A stretch of 64,000 bases of DNA from Undaria pinnatifida (lineage: Eukaryota > Sar > Phaeophyceae > Laminariales > Alariaceae), in the NCBI GenBank assembly GCA_012845835.1, contig JABAKD010000018.1, positions 4,116,229 through 4,180,228 of the forward strand, read 5' to 3'. The notes under the pieces were generated by a model, which was not told the origin of the DNA, made no database searches, and saw nothing but the letters and a program-made list of their open reading frames with translations. The translations under genes and the position numbers were made by a program. Shown here piece by piece: positions 11,801-21,905 of this stretch. The stretch's first letter is position 1. Every line of letters begins with the position of its first letter.

Positions 11801-14800
11801 CACTATACATTGTCATTTAAACTTTCTCACGTCTCTTTTAGGGACCAGGTTCTTTCAAAACGGCAAGCATTTCTTGTGGCCTAAGACTACGTGGCGGCGA
11901 TGACTGAGTCAACGCTACCAACATCAACAGTAGCACCAACACCAACACCAATATCAACACCAACACCAATACCAACACCAACACCAACACCAACACCAAC
12001 ACCAACACCAACACCAACACCAACACCAACACCAACACCACCAACACCAACACCAACATCAACACCAACACCAACACCAACACCAACACCGACAACAACA
12101 TCGACAACAACCAACATCGGCACCAACACCAACGCCGACACCAATACACGACACCCCCAACATCAACATCTACACCCACACCCACACCAGTACCAAAACC
12201 AACGCCACCACAAACGCCAACGAGACCGACACCAACACCGTCACCGACACACCAATATCCCACCCAAACCCATACCAACACCAACACCAACACCAACACC
12301 AACACCAACACCAACACCAACACCAACACCACCACCGGCACAAACACAGACACCGACGCCAACACCGAGACCAACCCCAACATTAATCGTAACACCAACA
12401 CCACCTTAGATTTCCGGATGAAGTAGCATTGCTCTTGGGTGGCATCTGGGCGACAGGGAAAACTCACCGCACGTAGTCGTGCAGGCGCATCGAGCACCAC
12501 GCCTGCTCAACCTCGGGAACCGGAACGAACGCCCCCTCGGGGTTTCCATCGGCCTTGTAGAATCTGCGGAAGTTGTGGTACCTTTCGCCGGTACAATAGT
12601 AGAGGGGAAATGGCCGGGCTTTCGTAAGGTGGAGGGGATGGTGGAGTGGGGGGGCTTGACCCTGTTGGGAGGACGGGAACAAACGGCCCTTGGGGGTTTC
12701 TATCGGTCTTGCAAAACCTGCGTATGCTGCCGTGCCTTCCGCGCGGACAATACAATAAGGGACGATGGCCGGGTTTTCTTACGATAGGGTGAGTGTGGTG
12801 TGTGGAAGCCACGCTTATCCCTTTTGCCCCTACCAAACTGATCCAACTCAATTCTAAATTTGGGTGAAACGAGGGGTTGGCACGAAACGTTCGTGTATTA
12901 ACGCTTGGCTTGTACGAAAAGTTAACTTGGAGTTCAGACAGAAATCGAGCGAATCGAACGAATCGCGTATCGTACGCATCACACAAATCGAGCACCCCAA
13001 ACGCTTGGTTCGCATGCAACTCTAGTTTCGGCCTCGGAACAAATCAAACAATGACGAAAACAAGCGAACCAATGGGACGCATCAATATATCGAACGCATC
13101 CAACAAATTGAATGAATCGGACTGATCAGACAAAATTGAACTAATCAGGGATATCGGGCTACTCGGATCAGCCGGCGAAATTCAGCACTACTCGACCACC
13201 CAAGTTCCGTCGTACCCCGCAACCATCTCCACCGCCAACCATCGCCTCGGTCAACCATCACCACGGTCAACTAACGTCAATTTATGATTTCACCGTAATT
13301 TCCTGTCGGAGGCGTATGAGTTTTCCAGGCGTGTGCAATTTGTTGTAATTTTCCTGAAAGGTATTTTGCGACCCCAGAGAAAGTGGAACCTATCCTGCGA
13401 CCACGTACTAGATGATGGCGATGATTTAAACACCCCGCAACCATCTCCACCGCCAACCATCGCCTCGGTCAACCATCACCACGGTCAACTAACGTCAATT
13501 TATGATTTCACCGTAATTTCCTGTCGGAGGCGTATGAGTTTTCCAGGCGTGTGCAATTTGTTGTAATTTTCCTGAAAGGTATTTTGCGACCCCAGAGAAA
13601 GTGGAACCTATCCTGCGACCACGTACTAGATGATGGCGATGATTTAAAAAACCAACAACAACAACAACCATCACCAAACCTCAACCTACATGATCTCTCC
13701 GCATCGTTCCGCCAGATACCGAGTGCTCCACAGGTGAGGGTCTAGGCTGTTCGCCAACCCCTTGATCACGACCGTTACGTCCGGTCTCTCGAACAGCCGC
13801 AGGATGTAACCCTCGTCCAAAGGGCCTATCCTCCTGTCACGCCCCGGGCAACACATAACGCAGTAGATACCGCATATATATATTGAGACGCATTCAAGGA
13901 TATATTGAAAGGTATTGAAAGATACCACGCATATAGACATATCGAAAGATTGGAAGATACTGGCCAATCCATTGATCACGACCACTACGTCCGGCCTCTC
14001 GAACAGCCGCACGGTGTAGCCCTCGTCCGAAGGGCCTGTTCTTTCGCGACATTGCCCACAAGCGTGGCTTGGCTTGGCTTGGCATGGCAGCAGAAACGAA
14101 GCCTCAAGCTACTACCTTGGCTCGACACATTTTCGCCCAGGTTAAAACCCGGGTAGAACCCTGCTCCTGCTGCCTGGGAGGGGAGGATTGCAACAGCTCC
14201 CCCCCCAGTAATCACGCTTCACAGCAGTCAATGCCAGCAGATGCACTGCTGCGGGTCTAGTGTATCGTCACTTGTTGTACGCATCCGACCTCACGCACGC
14301 CGCGGAGGATACCAATGAATCGAACTACAGCAGTACTGGAAAGTAGCGCCAACGATACACGTTGGTGTGCTGTGTCCCAGTGTGTCGTTTAACGCTGGCA
14401 ACTTCTTTTATAGGACTGCAAAAGGAAGAAGTCAACACAAAAAACGACAACAAAGAGCATCGGCTGCCGCATGGTTAACCTGAAAAAACGACGCAACTTT
14501 AGTTCCTCGAAGCTTTTCTCCAAGAGCTTGGGTGCAGGCGTTAAATGGGTTACGGTGTGAGAGCCAGGAATACAACACGAGGAGCTGTACATACCATACG
14601 GCCGGACAATGACACCTGGTGCACATTATGCGTGTGTTGCTGCACGCTCACGCGAGACGTCTTTTCAAGACCAAACGTGTAATCTTGTTCAGCAGCTTTT
14701 TCTGGCACCGCCAAGGGTTACACTACGGATGTTCAGAACAACAGCAGTCTCGCACCAGCGCAGCAGGAGCACTACCGCCGCCGGATACCTGTACGAGTAT

Positions 14801-16469
14801 GTTGTGCTGCTGTACTGTATCCCCATGGGATACGGGGACAACACCCACGATCGGAGTTGCCCGGCGAAACCCGATTCCTACACTCGAGTCTGCGGGAGAA
14901 TTTCACAGGGCACACCCTATTTGTTGTTTCGGTTAGGCCTTCTATGGAGGTGTAAGGGGTTAGGGCTAGGGTCAAGGATACGCATCACCCCCCACAAAAA
15001 CAAACGGAGCGATTTTCACCACGTCTGCGGCGCTGCTGCACTGCTGCTGTGCTGCTGTGGCCTGCAACCACTACCTGCCAAATTCAGCAGCGACCAACCA
15101 TAAAGAAGCAGAGGGCGCCAGCCGCGCTGACGAATTGTCTTGCAGCTGAGAAAGCAAGAGGAGCCATTATTTTCACGGGCCATGATCACCCGGCCTGCGG
15201 GTCGGGTCATGGGGCCGGGTCATGAGGTGAAAAAAAAATCGCCGGTCGAGTCGGGTCGGGTCAGGTGTTGTTCGGTTTCTCATGGGTCGGGTCCAGTCGG
15301 GTCAGGAGGTGTTCAAATATCACGGGTCGAGCCCGGTCACCCTGACCCGATCCGACCCGCGAGAAGCTAACTGACGTGTGAAAAGCGCTGTTTTTTTTTC
15401 ATCCAGACGCAGCAACTCGTATTCGTGCAGCACGGATGTCCCTGCTGCTGCAGCTGCAGGTTGGTCAAGCGTCGTCAAAGGGTCAAGATCAAAAGCCTGC
15501 CCGAAGCACGATATCATGCACGATATACATCACGACATCACGAGACAAGAGCAAGAGTGCCCAACCCACATGAGATACCATACGAGAGCACACGATAAAG
15601 CCACGATAACTCTTGGAACATCGGATCTCCCATGCGAAGTCGTCGTCTAAAACGGCAGTGCCAGGGGCTGACCAGGGCACCCCAGTACCTGGTACCTGGT
15701 ACGTATACCCGGTCGCCCCGGTGGCGTATCAGGTTATCCCCAAGCCTGGTATAGGTCAGTTTCGGAAGTTCGACCCCCGCCGTGTGCATACTCGTACATA
15801 TTCGTTAAGACTTTGTCTTGTGCACAACTTGACTTGCGGAAAGCGCGAGAGCGTGAGCTAGCAACACTCGATGAAAAATCGACGAGCAGTGGGATTGCTG
15901 AACCCTATGCGCGATGAAAATTGAAGGCAAAAAACGGGGGGGTGAAGGGACGACACCTGTTACCACGACTCGTCCAGAAGCTGGAAAGTAGAAGTAAAAA
16001 AAATGTACCAGTCATACTCGTATCATACCTTCGGATACTGATAATACGTGGCCTACCAGTTTAATAGGACTGGTAGTGTACGAATCCGAAAATCACGCAC
16101 CTGGAAAATTGTATGCAACAAAAAGAAAAATGGATTCAGAGCTCGCAACCTCCCCCCAACCAGTGAACACTCTGAACACACACGCCACGCCCCGGGCCCG
16201 GTCTCCATATCCCTGAGCAACGCGGGTTCGGCATGAGAAGGGTGGGGACGAATTGTACAAGTTACACCATAAATCGCAAACACCCGCGCCCACTACCTTC
16301 GGTCGCCGGAAAAATCGGCGCGAACCAGTCTCTCCACAACATCGATCCTGTACTTGTGAGAGCAGGAAGCCGGCGGGGTGGGTATGTCATCAGGAGGTAG
16401 CAGCCCTCGCTCCGTAAGCTGTGAGATATTGATCCAATCGCTTGGCGTCTCCATGCTCTCAGCCGCCAT
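1166..16469 (-). CDS. JmjC-domain Fe(II)/2-oxoglutarate oxygenase (probable histone demethylase), 13 exons, runs off the left edge
   Basis: Exons, 5' to 3': 16469-16297, 13833-13690, 12581-12468, 10807-9901, 9487-9344, 8720-8534, 7880-7524, 7221-7120, 6870-6706, 6499-4235, 2960-2879, 2536-2377, 1330-1166. Splice phases agree at every junction except for one extra base inside exon 4. The assembled product exceeds 1650 aa and is incomplete at the C-terminus. Domains: N-terminal region with [18 protein letters not shown]; an acidic/Ser-rich linker; JmjC core with [28 protein letters not shown] (HxD iron ligands, about residues 499-501) and [16 protein letters not shown] (distal His about 699); post-Jmj[16 protein letters not shown]; a 755-codon low-complexity Ala/Gly/Asn region; and a Cys-rich zinc finger. 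The iron triad is intact, so activity is expected. A chromatin role is inferred from family resemblance; subfamily is not settled. Confidence 0.88.
1718..2376 (-). repeat. Four decayed tandem copies of the exon 12 end and donor
   Basis: CCCTCGTCAGCCGAGA-type blocks (coding strand TCTCGGCTGACGAGGG...TCTTGC) lie near 1740, 1880, 2020 and 2207, preceding the intact one near 2400, at spacings of about 130-190 bp. Copies 1 and 2 keep the GTGAGA donor, while copies 3 and 4 have lost it. The spacers are C-rich. Confidence 0.88.
2377..2536 (-). CDS. JmjC gene exon 12 (start of Cys-rich finger)
   Basis: 160 nt, phase 1 in and 2 out, acceptor ACCGCTGCAG, donor GCCG|GTGAGA. Encodes [20 protein letters not shown], then [20 protein letters not shown] and SCR. 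The CxxC at the end pairs with cysteines in the next exon. Chosen over its four tandem copies because only this one is open over its full length. Confidence 0.68.
2879..2960 (-). CDS. JmjC gene exon 11 (basic linker)
   Basis: 82 nt, phase 0 in and 1 out, acceptor GTTGAAAG, donor GGCAG|GTATAA. Encodes [27 protein letters not shown], a Lys-rich possible nuclear-localisation segment. Linked to the JmjC gene by strand, position and phase only. It could instead begin a separate downstream gene. Confidence 0.55.
3749..4110. mobile_element. GTGCTACGATAGAGGT MITE, copy 3 (JmjC intron 10)
   Basis: Left end CCTACGATAGAGGTAGCACT, internal AACCCAAAATCGTCCGAATG, right end GCGCCCCTCTGCGTAGCA. Confidence 0.55.
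4235..6499 (-). CDS. JmjC gene exon 10, 755-codon low-complexity exon
   Basis: Open across 2.3 kb, beginning [20 protein letters not shown] after TTCTGCAG. Contains a poly-Gln block (about 5885-5930), poly-Gly encoded by (GGT)n at about 5540-5640, an Ala/Asn/Val region encoded by a GTTAGC-type hexamer array (4980-5300) and poly-Ala. A more normal stretch ([20 protein letters not shown]) interrupts it. I end it at LQ|GTGCGG (4235), whose phase fits the next exon. Without splicing the frame stops at about 4169. Probably intrinsically disordered. Confidence 0.62.
4975..5310. repeat. GTTAGC-type hexanucleotide minisatellite inside the JmjC exon
   Basis: Degenerate repeats of (G/A)GCGTTA / TAGCGTTAGCG on the + strand. 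On the coding minus strand they encode alternating Ala-Asn/Val/Thr residues without stops. Confidence 0.85.
5530..5645. repeat. (CCA)n trinucleotide run
   Basis: Over 30 near-perfect CCA/CCG units. It reads as poly-Gly on the coding (minus) strand. Repeat length is likely polymorphic. Confidence 0.95.
6706..6870 (-). CDS. JmjC gene exon 9 (post-JmjC helices)
   Basis: 55 codons, phase 0 both ends, acceptor TTTTTAG, donor CAG|GTTCGT (weak donor, but both phases fit). Encodes [20 protein letters not shown] then [20 protein letters not shown] and ends APVETCLLQ. 'CxSVAWDWxFKGVTxEG' is a recognisable continuation of this JmjC type. Confidence 0.88.
7120..7221 (-). CDS. JmjC gene exon 8 (distal iron-binding His)
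   Basis: 34 codons, phase 0 both ends, donor CAC|GTGAGT. Encodes [20 protein letters not shown] then [14 protein letters not shown]. '[17 protein letters not shown]' supplies the third Fe(II) ligand (His) and the conserved Lys region of a JmjC barrel. Confidence 0.92.
7524..7880 (-). CDS. JmjC gene exon 7 (Gly-rich insertion and [15 protein letters not shown])
   Basis: 357 nt, phase 0 both ends, acceptor TTCGAAGCAG, donor CAG|GTGCGA. A long Gly/Ser/Arg-rich stretch encoded by G-runs is followed by [20 protein letters not shown] and DAIERLRQ. The Gly tract is likely an expanded loop between the HxD and distal-His halves of the JmjC fold. Its exact length is unreliable because of homopolymers. 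Confidence 0.7.
8534..8720 (-). CDS. JmjC gene exon 6 (HxD iron-binding motif)
   Basis: 187 nt, phase 2 in and 0 out, acceptor CAACAG, donor TAC|GTGAGT. Encodes [20 protein letters not shown] then [20 protein letters not shown] and ends with a Gly-rich tail. FHQD provides the His and Asp Fe(II) ligands expected for a catalytic JmjC domain. Confidence 0.92.
8775..8925 (-). repeat. Two decayed copies of the JmjC exon 6 acceptor and start
   Basis: The true exon start on the + strand (ATCCTGGTGGAACTGAGTCC AACTGTTGC) is followed by copies near 8780 (ATCCTGGTGGAACTGAATCC) and 8879 (ATCCTGGTTGCACTGAGTCC). Each is followed by related intron sequence (GCAGGCATTATTCATG, ACAGGCATTGACCGTG) and a G-run, giving three units of about 90 bp. 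Confidence 0.88.
9231..9275 (-). repeat. Decayed copy of JmjC exon 5 end and donor
   Basis: TCACCTTCCAAGAGGTGCCA CGTACAACTTAGG on the + strand corresponds to TCACCTTCCAGGAGGAGTCA TGTATAAGTTAGG at the true exon end, about 110 bp away. It keeps the GTGAG donor but not the rest of the exon. Confidence 0.75.
9344..9487 (-). CDS. JmjC gene exon 5
   Basis: 144 nt, phase 2 in and 2 out. Encodes [20 protein letters not shown], then [20 protein letters not shown] and LYMTPPGR. 'P(F/W)xGPNxYxTPPG' directly precedes the HxD iron-binding motif in KDM2-like JmjC domains. A partial copy of this exon's 3' end and donor sits at 9233-9275. Confidence 0.9.
9901..10807 (-). CDS. JmjC gene exon 4, low-complexity linker with one apparent frameshift
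   Basis: Opens [20 protein letters not shown], passes through Ser/Ala/Glu/Gly-rich sequence and ends [20 protein letters not shown] then MDLTR at AG|GTGAGC. The 5' and 3' halves are in different frames: the exon is 907 nt but 3n is needed. The C-runs at about 10531-10562 are the obvious place for a one-base indel. An undetected intron in this stretch is the alternative. The C-terminal motif resembles the '(V/L)YLxDxDL' strand before the JmjC barrel. Confidence 0.72.
11045..11610 (-). mobile_element. LINE-like ORF2 C-terminal fragment
   Basis: The minus strand reads [20 protein letters not shown] then [31 protein letters not shown]. This is the CxxC...H/Y...C-x2-Y-x2-E signature found at the C-terminus of many non-LTR reverse transcriptases. 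Stops and frameshifts are present. The 3' end (+ strand ACTCACTTGTCGGCTGCC) adjoins a G-rich stretch. Confidence 0.62.
11930..12400. repeat. (CCAACA)n hexanucleotide array (JmjC intron 3)
   Basis: Long runs of ACCAACACCAAC broken by variants. Open reading frames on both strands here are periodicity artefacts. Confidence 0.93.
12468..12581 (-). CDS. JmjC gene exon 3
   Basis: 114 nt, phase 2 in and 2 out, acceptor GCGAAAG, donor GCG|GTGAGT. Joined to exon 2 it reads [20 protein letters not shown] and continues [24 protein letters not shown]. The H-x-FRRF then x-DY-x-RY pattern occurs before the JmjC barrel in KDM2-like proteins (recalled). Confidence 0.82.
12665..12790 (-). pseudogene. Decayed tandem copy of JmjC exon 3 with upstream intron
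   Basis: On the + strand, GGAACAAACGGCCCTTGGGG followed by TTTCTATCGGTCTTGCAAAA mirrors the true exon (GAACGCCCCCTCGGGGTTTC...) about 158 bp away. The flanking intron blocks (ATGGCCGG..TTTCTTACG versus ATGGCCGGGCTTTCGTAAG) are duplicated as well. The translated copy ([20 protein letters not shown]) parallels [20 protein letters not shown] but has no usable donor. Confidence 0.82.
13214..13648. repeat. 218-bp near-perfect tandem duplication in JmjC intron 2
   Basis: The unit beginning ACCCCGCAACCATCTCCACC at 13214 repeats at 13432, with no difference visible through GATGATTTAAA at about 13648. The lack of divergence points to a recent event, or an assembly duplication. Confidence 0.95.
13690..13833 (-). 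CDS. JmjC gene exon 2
   Basis: 144 nt, phase 2 in and 2 out, donor AT|GTAGGT. Encodes [40 protein letters not shown] and RCGEI. The '[IV]xGLxxxxxxxLWSxxYLAExxG' pattern is typical of the lead-in to cupin/JmjC domains. Confidence 0.8.
13963..14062 (-). pseudogene. Decayed tandem copy of JmjC exon 2
   Basis: Reads [20 protein letters not shown] and INGLAS, parallel to exon 2 with an offset of about 210 bp. It then diverges, has no matching continuation to [12 protein letters not shown], and lacks a clean acceptor in the right phase. Confidence 0.8.
15185..15365. repeat. GGGTC-rich element upstream of SINE copy 1
   Basis: Blocks CGGGTCATGGGGCCGGGTCA, GTCGAGTCGGGTCGGGTCAG and CCTGACCCGATCCGACCCGC. 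Same family as the 37.3-kb element. Confidence 0.75.
15695..16010 (+). mobile_element. tRNA-derived SINE copy 1
   Basis: A-box-like GTGGCGTATCAGG at about 15720 and B-box-like AAGTTCGACCC at about 15766 have tRNA-like spacing. The body ends in ...GACGAGCAGTGGGATTGC, TATGCGCGATGAAAATTGAA and CACGACTCGTCCAGAAGCTG. A second copy at 37.7 kb is similar over the full length. Preceded by a GGGTC-rich element (15190-15360). Confidence 0.65.
16297..16469 (-). CDS. JmjC gene, proposed first exon
   Basis: ATG (complement of 16467-16469) opens [20 protein letters not shown] and continues to [14 protein letters not shown], ending in phase 2 at AG|GTAGTG. This phase fits the next recognised exon at 13833. 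Additional small exons in the 2.4-kb gap cannot be excluded, and the start is supported only by frame and position. Confidence 0.6.
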
Positions 16470-16859
16470 TGCACGTGGCGTATGCCCAAAGCACCTTCTA
16501 TCCTGCGAGCTGCGAGCGCTTTGGGTGAAACAATCGGATGGTTGTATAGACTTGCGAGGGATGTTTGTCAGAAAGTCATTATCCCCCATCCCCCTGCCTC
16601 TTGACTCTTGACAGCAGTTGATTATTTCACTATTGGATCGACATAGGACATGCAGATACGACACGTGCCACCGCCTAGAATACAGATGATCCGTAAACTC
16701 CGAGACGGCGCGTGCGCTGTGGATACTCATCGCATACATGTATCGCCGTGAAAAGGGGCAAGCACGTAGCAAGGGAGAACCCGTCTCGTGCTGTTCAGTG
16801 CTCTGTTTTGGTGGTAGATATGTGAGAGTTTTGCTCTGAACGCGGGTCCCAGTGACGCG

Positions 16860-19800
16860 TCTAAGTAAGGTTGAGAGTTGAGGGTTTGACTCCTGACCAG
16901 CAGTCCGGGCCTCTACTCTACCTGGCAGTGTTTGTGGTCTACGTGCGAACTCAGCCCGTAAAAATCGATGGAGTCGCAGCGGTCATCGTCCTTGTCTCGC
17001 ATACATATTATAAACCGCACGATTCACGGGTTTATCCACTCCCCGGCCGCCGTCGTTGCCTGTTGAAAGCTACGAGTACATGTATAAGTAAGTTGGTTTA
17101 ACAAGGGCTCCCCTCCGCGGGCGGCTGACGCCCCTCGCTAAAAGCTCGGGCAAGAAAAAATAGAATGCAACTAAAAAATGTGAGAGGGGCAGAAATAGGA
17201 GGTCCACGATTTATTTCGTGCAACTAGCGATTTGATAATGCCAAGAGCTTCTTTTTTTGCAGAACTCATAGTCCTGTGCTGTAGTACTGCTGTGTGTATG
17301 TTGCCGATGTCACGTTCTGATCGGCAGTACGGGTGTATTTTATAAAAATATTTCAAGGACGTCAGCCGTGAGTTCGACGAATTTCGGGTCATTACTCATC
17401 TTTGCAAGCTGTATTCATTTTTTTTGCGGAAAAAACACATGAAGAGAACTTTTTAGAGAGGACCGAGAAGACAAAATCAATGAATCCACGAACGAGCTGG
17501 TGATTACATCACGCTTATAGGCCAGAGGTCTTGAGTTACACGCTTTTGACCTTGTTGTACAATTGGTGATATATCGAACAATAACTAACAATAGCTCCAG
17601 ACGTCCACCCCCACTAATCACTTTTGCATCAGTTAGTGAAGCATCAGGTATAATGTTACCTAGCGGGGCACAGCGTGATCAACCCAGCACGGACGGCCAC
17701 CTCATGTGCTTTCGTAGAGACCCCATATTCATATTATATATAGACTATAGACCTATGTTTTAGCTATTATTAGTCTACCATAATATAATCGTTATCAACA
17801 TTACCACCCCACGCCAGTGGCCGCAGTCCTCCCGCGTCTTCCTCCCGTCCCCTCGCGGCCTGGCGATCCCTCAGAGTTGTAGTTTAGTCTATAATATTAT
17901 CGATCGATGAACTCTGCGCCAAATCGCGACCTGAGTGGTCACGGAGATTATTTGGAATAGTAGGCGCTCCTTGCAGACAATACGCCTTTCCGAATGCATC
18001 GTCGGATGAGACCTGTGGCACGTATGATGAAAGAGTAAGTACAACACACACAGCACGCATCACGGCACAACGACGCACAGTACCACACATCGCACGGCAG
18101 GGCACGGCAGGGCATGGCACCGCACGGAGCTAGCTGCTCTGCTGGGCTATCGCTGCGATGCGCGGCTGAGCTCAGCTGGGACCTAGTATGATGATACTTC
18201 GCAAACAAAATAAGAAAAAGAGAAGGCAGGTTTCGACGTGCTAAATACGGCGTCTTTCAGGTGGGAACTCTCAGAAGAGTTCTGTTTCATGCACCTGAAC
18301 CCGCCCAGCAGTCTGGAAGGGATCATATCTGAAGTAAAAGTGTGGAACAGGGAAAAAATGGAGACCGCTCAGGAAAACGATATTTAAAAATTGTAAGTAG
18401 TTCTGTATGGCAGGGATCCCCGGGGCTCTCCCCGCGCCACGTACTACCGTAATAGCAGTATAATAATAATAGTAGTATTAGGGAATCACACTATCATTAC
18501 CGCTCATAATAATCAACTAAAGATATGTGTTCGAGTTCGTTGAGATTGAATCTCGCCAACTTCGTAGTAGGGATCTCCGGGGTTCTCCCCTCGCCACACG
18601 TACAACTACTATCATAATATTACTGTTGTAACAGTCAGTATAGTATTCGGGAGTACAGCGCGCACGCTCGAAAAGAACCAACAGGTGACCCGAAATTGTA
18701 GAGGAGAGCAATGGCCACGAAAGTGATTGCCTTTGTTTTTGGTTCTTGTGTATCTTCGTTTATGGGTTGTTTTGTTCGGGGAATGGGGAGGGGGGGAGAA
18801 CTGTTCTGAGTTGCTGTTATTGTTGTTATTGAATAACTTTGTCACTGTTGTTGTAACAGTGCCTGATTTAGATTAATTCGCATTATGGTAATTCGGTATT
18901 ACGTACTACCTCGTAGATTTTTTCTTCAAGCAAGTTGCACATATGGGAGACATCCCGCGCCAAGGGTGTAGCAGAAGTTTCTAGGCTCCTAACATTAGAA
19001 ACTGCAGTAAGTATCTCACCCGGAACAAGTTTCGAAGACTTTCGATCGCGCAACCTGAACAACATTTCAATACGCTAGTCCTGAAAAAAGCATACCCGCA
19101 AAGTTGTCATATAAACCGATAGATCTACACTTGAGGAGCTCAACCAGTCAGAAATGCTTGGCCCAGAATGTGCAACCCATACCGTGGGATGACTCATAGT
19201 GTAACGCATTACAGTCAAGGAAGGCAAAATTTCTACAGTATCCTTCGGGACACTCGTGCTTCTTATCCGAGCTGAAAGCGAGGGGAAAATCTGAAATTCC
19301 AAATTTTCCCTCGCTATTTTTCTTGAGCAAGGTTCAAAAGTTGCACAATTAATTGTGGTGCGTTGCGAACATATTCCGTGTAACTTTTCCGTACTTACAC
19401 TACGGTGCATTATGAGCACATTCAATGCAATGTACCATCTCCGTTTAACTCGGTAACAGCAGCAACGCAGTACTTGACGTCACAAATTGTTTGCCCTAGT
19501 GTGCTACTTAAACAAACGAAGTATTCAAAATGGTTTAACTCTTCGTTGTTTATTCCCTTCTTAGTACCAGGTACTTTAATCAAGACCCTTGACACCCACG
19601 CAATCCCAAGTATCACAGTATTCATGAAGCATGCGGAACCAAGACTTTGATCTGAGTATTTTGTGCTACAGTGCTGTCCGGTTTTGGCTGAGGTAGATCG
19701 AGGAGCTGTAGTGGCTTATTCAAGTGCGTTACTGCGTAATCCATGTACTGAAAAACTGAAAAAATGGATCATCTTCGCCAAAATCTCAAGTGAGCTTTGC

Positions 19801-21100
19801 TGCTGATGACTTTGTACGAGTACGGGTGTGCAAGTTCAAGAAATCTTGAAATGTGTTGACCATGCATGCACGCACACGTGACAGGCCTCCAGACTTCAAC
19901 CCGCTTAAAACTGACGGACTGGACGTTATCTCAAATGACGACACGCTCTACATATATACACCGGGAGTAACATGAGTGTTGCGATTTCCATTTCACTTCA
20001 TCGTAATAACCCTTCTTATGCCAAAAGCGAACGTTTGGTGTCTGGTACGCGTTTCGTTCATACAAATCGAGTACAACAACATCATAATGCAATATAAAAT
20101 GTTACTGCAAGTAAAAAATGAACTAATTGCCTGGTGGTGTTGCGTTCTAAAGCTTTGATAGATATGTTACTGGCACTTATTTACCATTTCGTTGTGCGTA
20201 CTATCCACAGCCGCGGGGTGGCGTTGATGTTGTTGTTGGAGATACATACATGCGTTGCGTATTGATGCTACTCCCTGTGTGTTGTTATTATCATTTTTCC
20301 GCGGGAGAAAAACGAGGTACTACTTGATTGAGGTGTTATCCAAAGTGCTGAAGTCATTGCTACGCTTCGTTGTTGATTAAATTTTACTGTTTAAGCCAGG
20401 TGTATTATTACGTAGTTTTGTACTATGATACTGCTGTGTTGTTATTACCAGATTTTGTTACGAAAGAAATGAATTGGTATATAATCGCCTTTGTGAAATG
20501 ACCTTATCGTGTTTGTAATATATATATTGTGCTCCTATTCGACTCGTGATGATATCTGCAGTACTGATGTTATTACTACTCTTCGTGGTAGTTTTGATGT
20601 TAACCATCTTGTGGGGATGAACATATCGTTGTTATACGTTTGTTATTGCTGTTGATAATGATTGTTGTATTGTTATTTAGTGATACGGTGTTGTTTAATA
20701 ACATAATGGTACCAGGTACATTGTTACCGATAAGAACTGACTACTTTGGGATGATGTACATACGGTTGTGTAAAAGCATTGGGCGGGGAACACAGAGTGT
20801 CCCCTGCAGGTCTGACAATTGAGCAGGTCCTCGGACAGTGCTCACTTTCTTAGCCTTCGTAGAGACGTAGCTTTATTCGATTCCACCAGAGCCCCAGATG
20901 GCTTCTGAGATCGGAGGCACGTGCCTCCGATATATTTCCTGACTATCCCGAATATAATATGCCAACCTTATCATACGAAACCCATCCAAATTATCTCAAT
21001 TCAGATAATTACAGGTCTTCCGATGCCGTATCTTAACATTAGCCCACCCTGATGAGCCGCATATGCAAAAATATGGGAGATTCGGGGAAACTCCGGTTCT
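16860..21100. other. Gene-poor, AT-richer intergenic stretch
   Basis: No exon series recognised. A minus-strand pair of frames at 19.42-18.9 kb (TMSHPTVWVAHSGPSISDWL; AVSNVRSLETSATPLARDVS) looks protein-like, but I could not connect them by phase. The rest appears non-coding apart from the duplicated block at 18.4-18.7 kb. Confidence 0.5.
18405..18680. repeat. Diverged duplication of a GGGATCCCCGGGG block
   Basis: CAGGGATCCCCGGGGCTCTC CCCGCGCCACG at about 18412 and TAGGGATCTCCGGGGTTCTC CCCTCGCCACACG at about 18567, each followed by TACTAC and an AT-rich stretch. Confidence 0.7.
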
Positions 21101-21239
21101 ACGAACTAGATCATGAATCGAAGATGCGGCTCCTCAAAACCCACTCCCACACCTAACGGTCTGGCTGTGGGGCCAGGAACACGCGAAGAAAAGCAGTTGA
21201 AGGGAACACAGACCCTACATCAAGGCAAAAGCCACCCAT

Positions 21240-21350
21240 CAAAAACCTGCCGCGTACCGCCGGTGTGGCGGGGGGGGGGGCAGAAAAGGCTCTAGAACCT
21301 GCCGCATACCGCCGGTGTGGCGGGGGGGGGCAGGAAAGGCTCCACAGCAA
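21240..21350. repeat. 53-bp tandem duplication
   Basis: AACCTGCCGCGTACCGCCGG TGTGGCG + G-run + GAAAAGGCTC occurs at about 21244 and 21297. A vestige, CTATCGGCATGGCGGGGGG, lies at about 21458. Confidence 0.85.
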
Positions 21351-21905
21351 ACCAACCACAGAAAAGGTACTATGGCGAGGCGAGCCCTCGTCGATATGGA
21401 GGAGAACGCGGGCGCTAACACAAGGGTGAAGTCATGCAAAAAAAACTCTCGCGGGCTATCGGCATGGCGGGGGGTTAGACGAAGAAACGACAAATACCCG
21501 GGATGGATGGTGGCCGCACCTAAAGCCCCGCGAGGGGGGGAAAGTGCTTAGCCGAAAAAACAAAATAGAACAAATACAACACAGTGAAAAAATGAAAGAT
21601 TACGCACAGGCCCGTACATAGCCCTGTACCAGTTACGCGCGAACAGGGTACCCTGGTCGCCCCCCGGCTCTGGGCTAAAGAGGGCGTCAGCGACAGCCCT
21701 TCGCTTCAGATAGCGGCGTTTTACCCGAACCCTGGCGCGGCACTGAGCAGGGGATTAGGCAGGACAAAAAAAAAAAAAAATGGAAAGAGCCGCCCCAAAA
21801 CCAGACCAAGACTCTCAGAACACCACAAAGGACCCAAAGACAAAGACTCAAACCTCATGACCCAAACAAATGGAGAACTATCGAGGAGCGGTGGCGGCTT
21901 GAAAG

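Noticed and set aside
11838-12500. 220-codon Val/Leu-rich minus-strand frame and 172-codon Thr/Pro plus-strand frame
   Set aside because: Both arise from the (CCAACA)n array in a JmjC intron; no non-repeat coding signal.
18883-19425. Possible adhesion-GPCR/GAIN-like exons on the minus strand
   Set aside because: The two protein-like frames would need an intron of about 40 bp and incompatible phases. No further exons were found.
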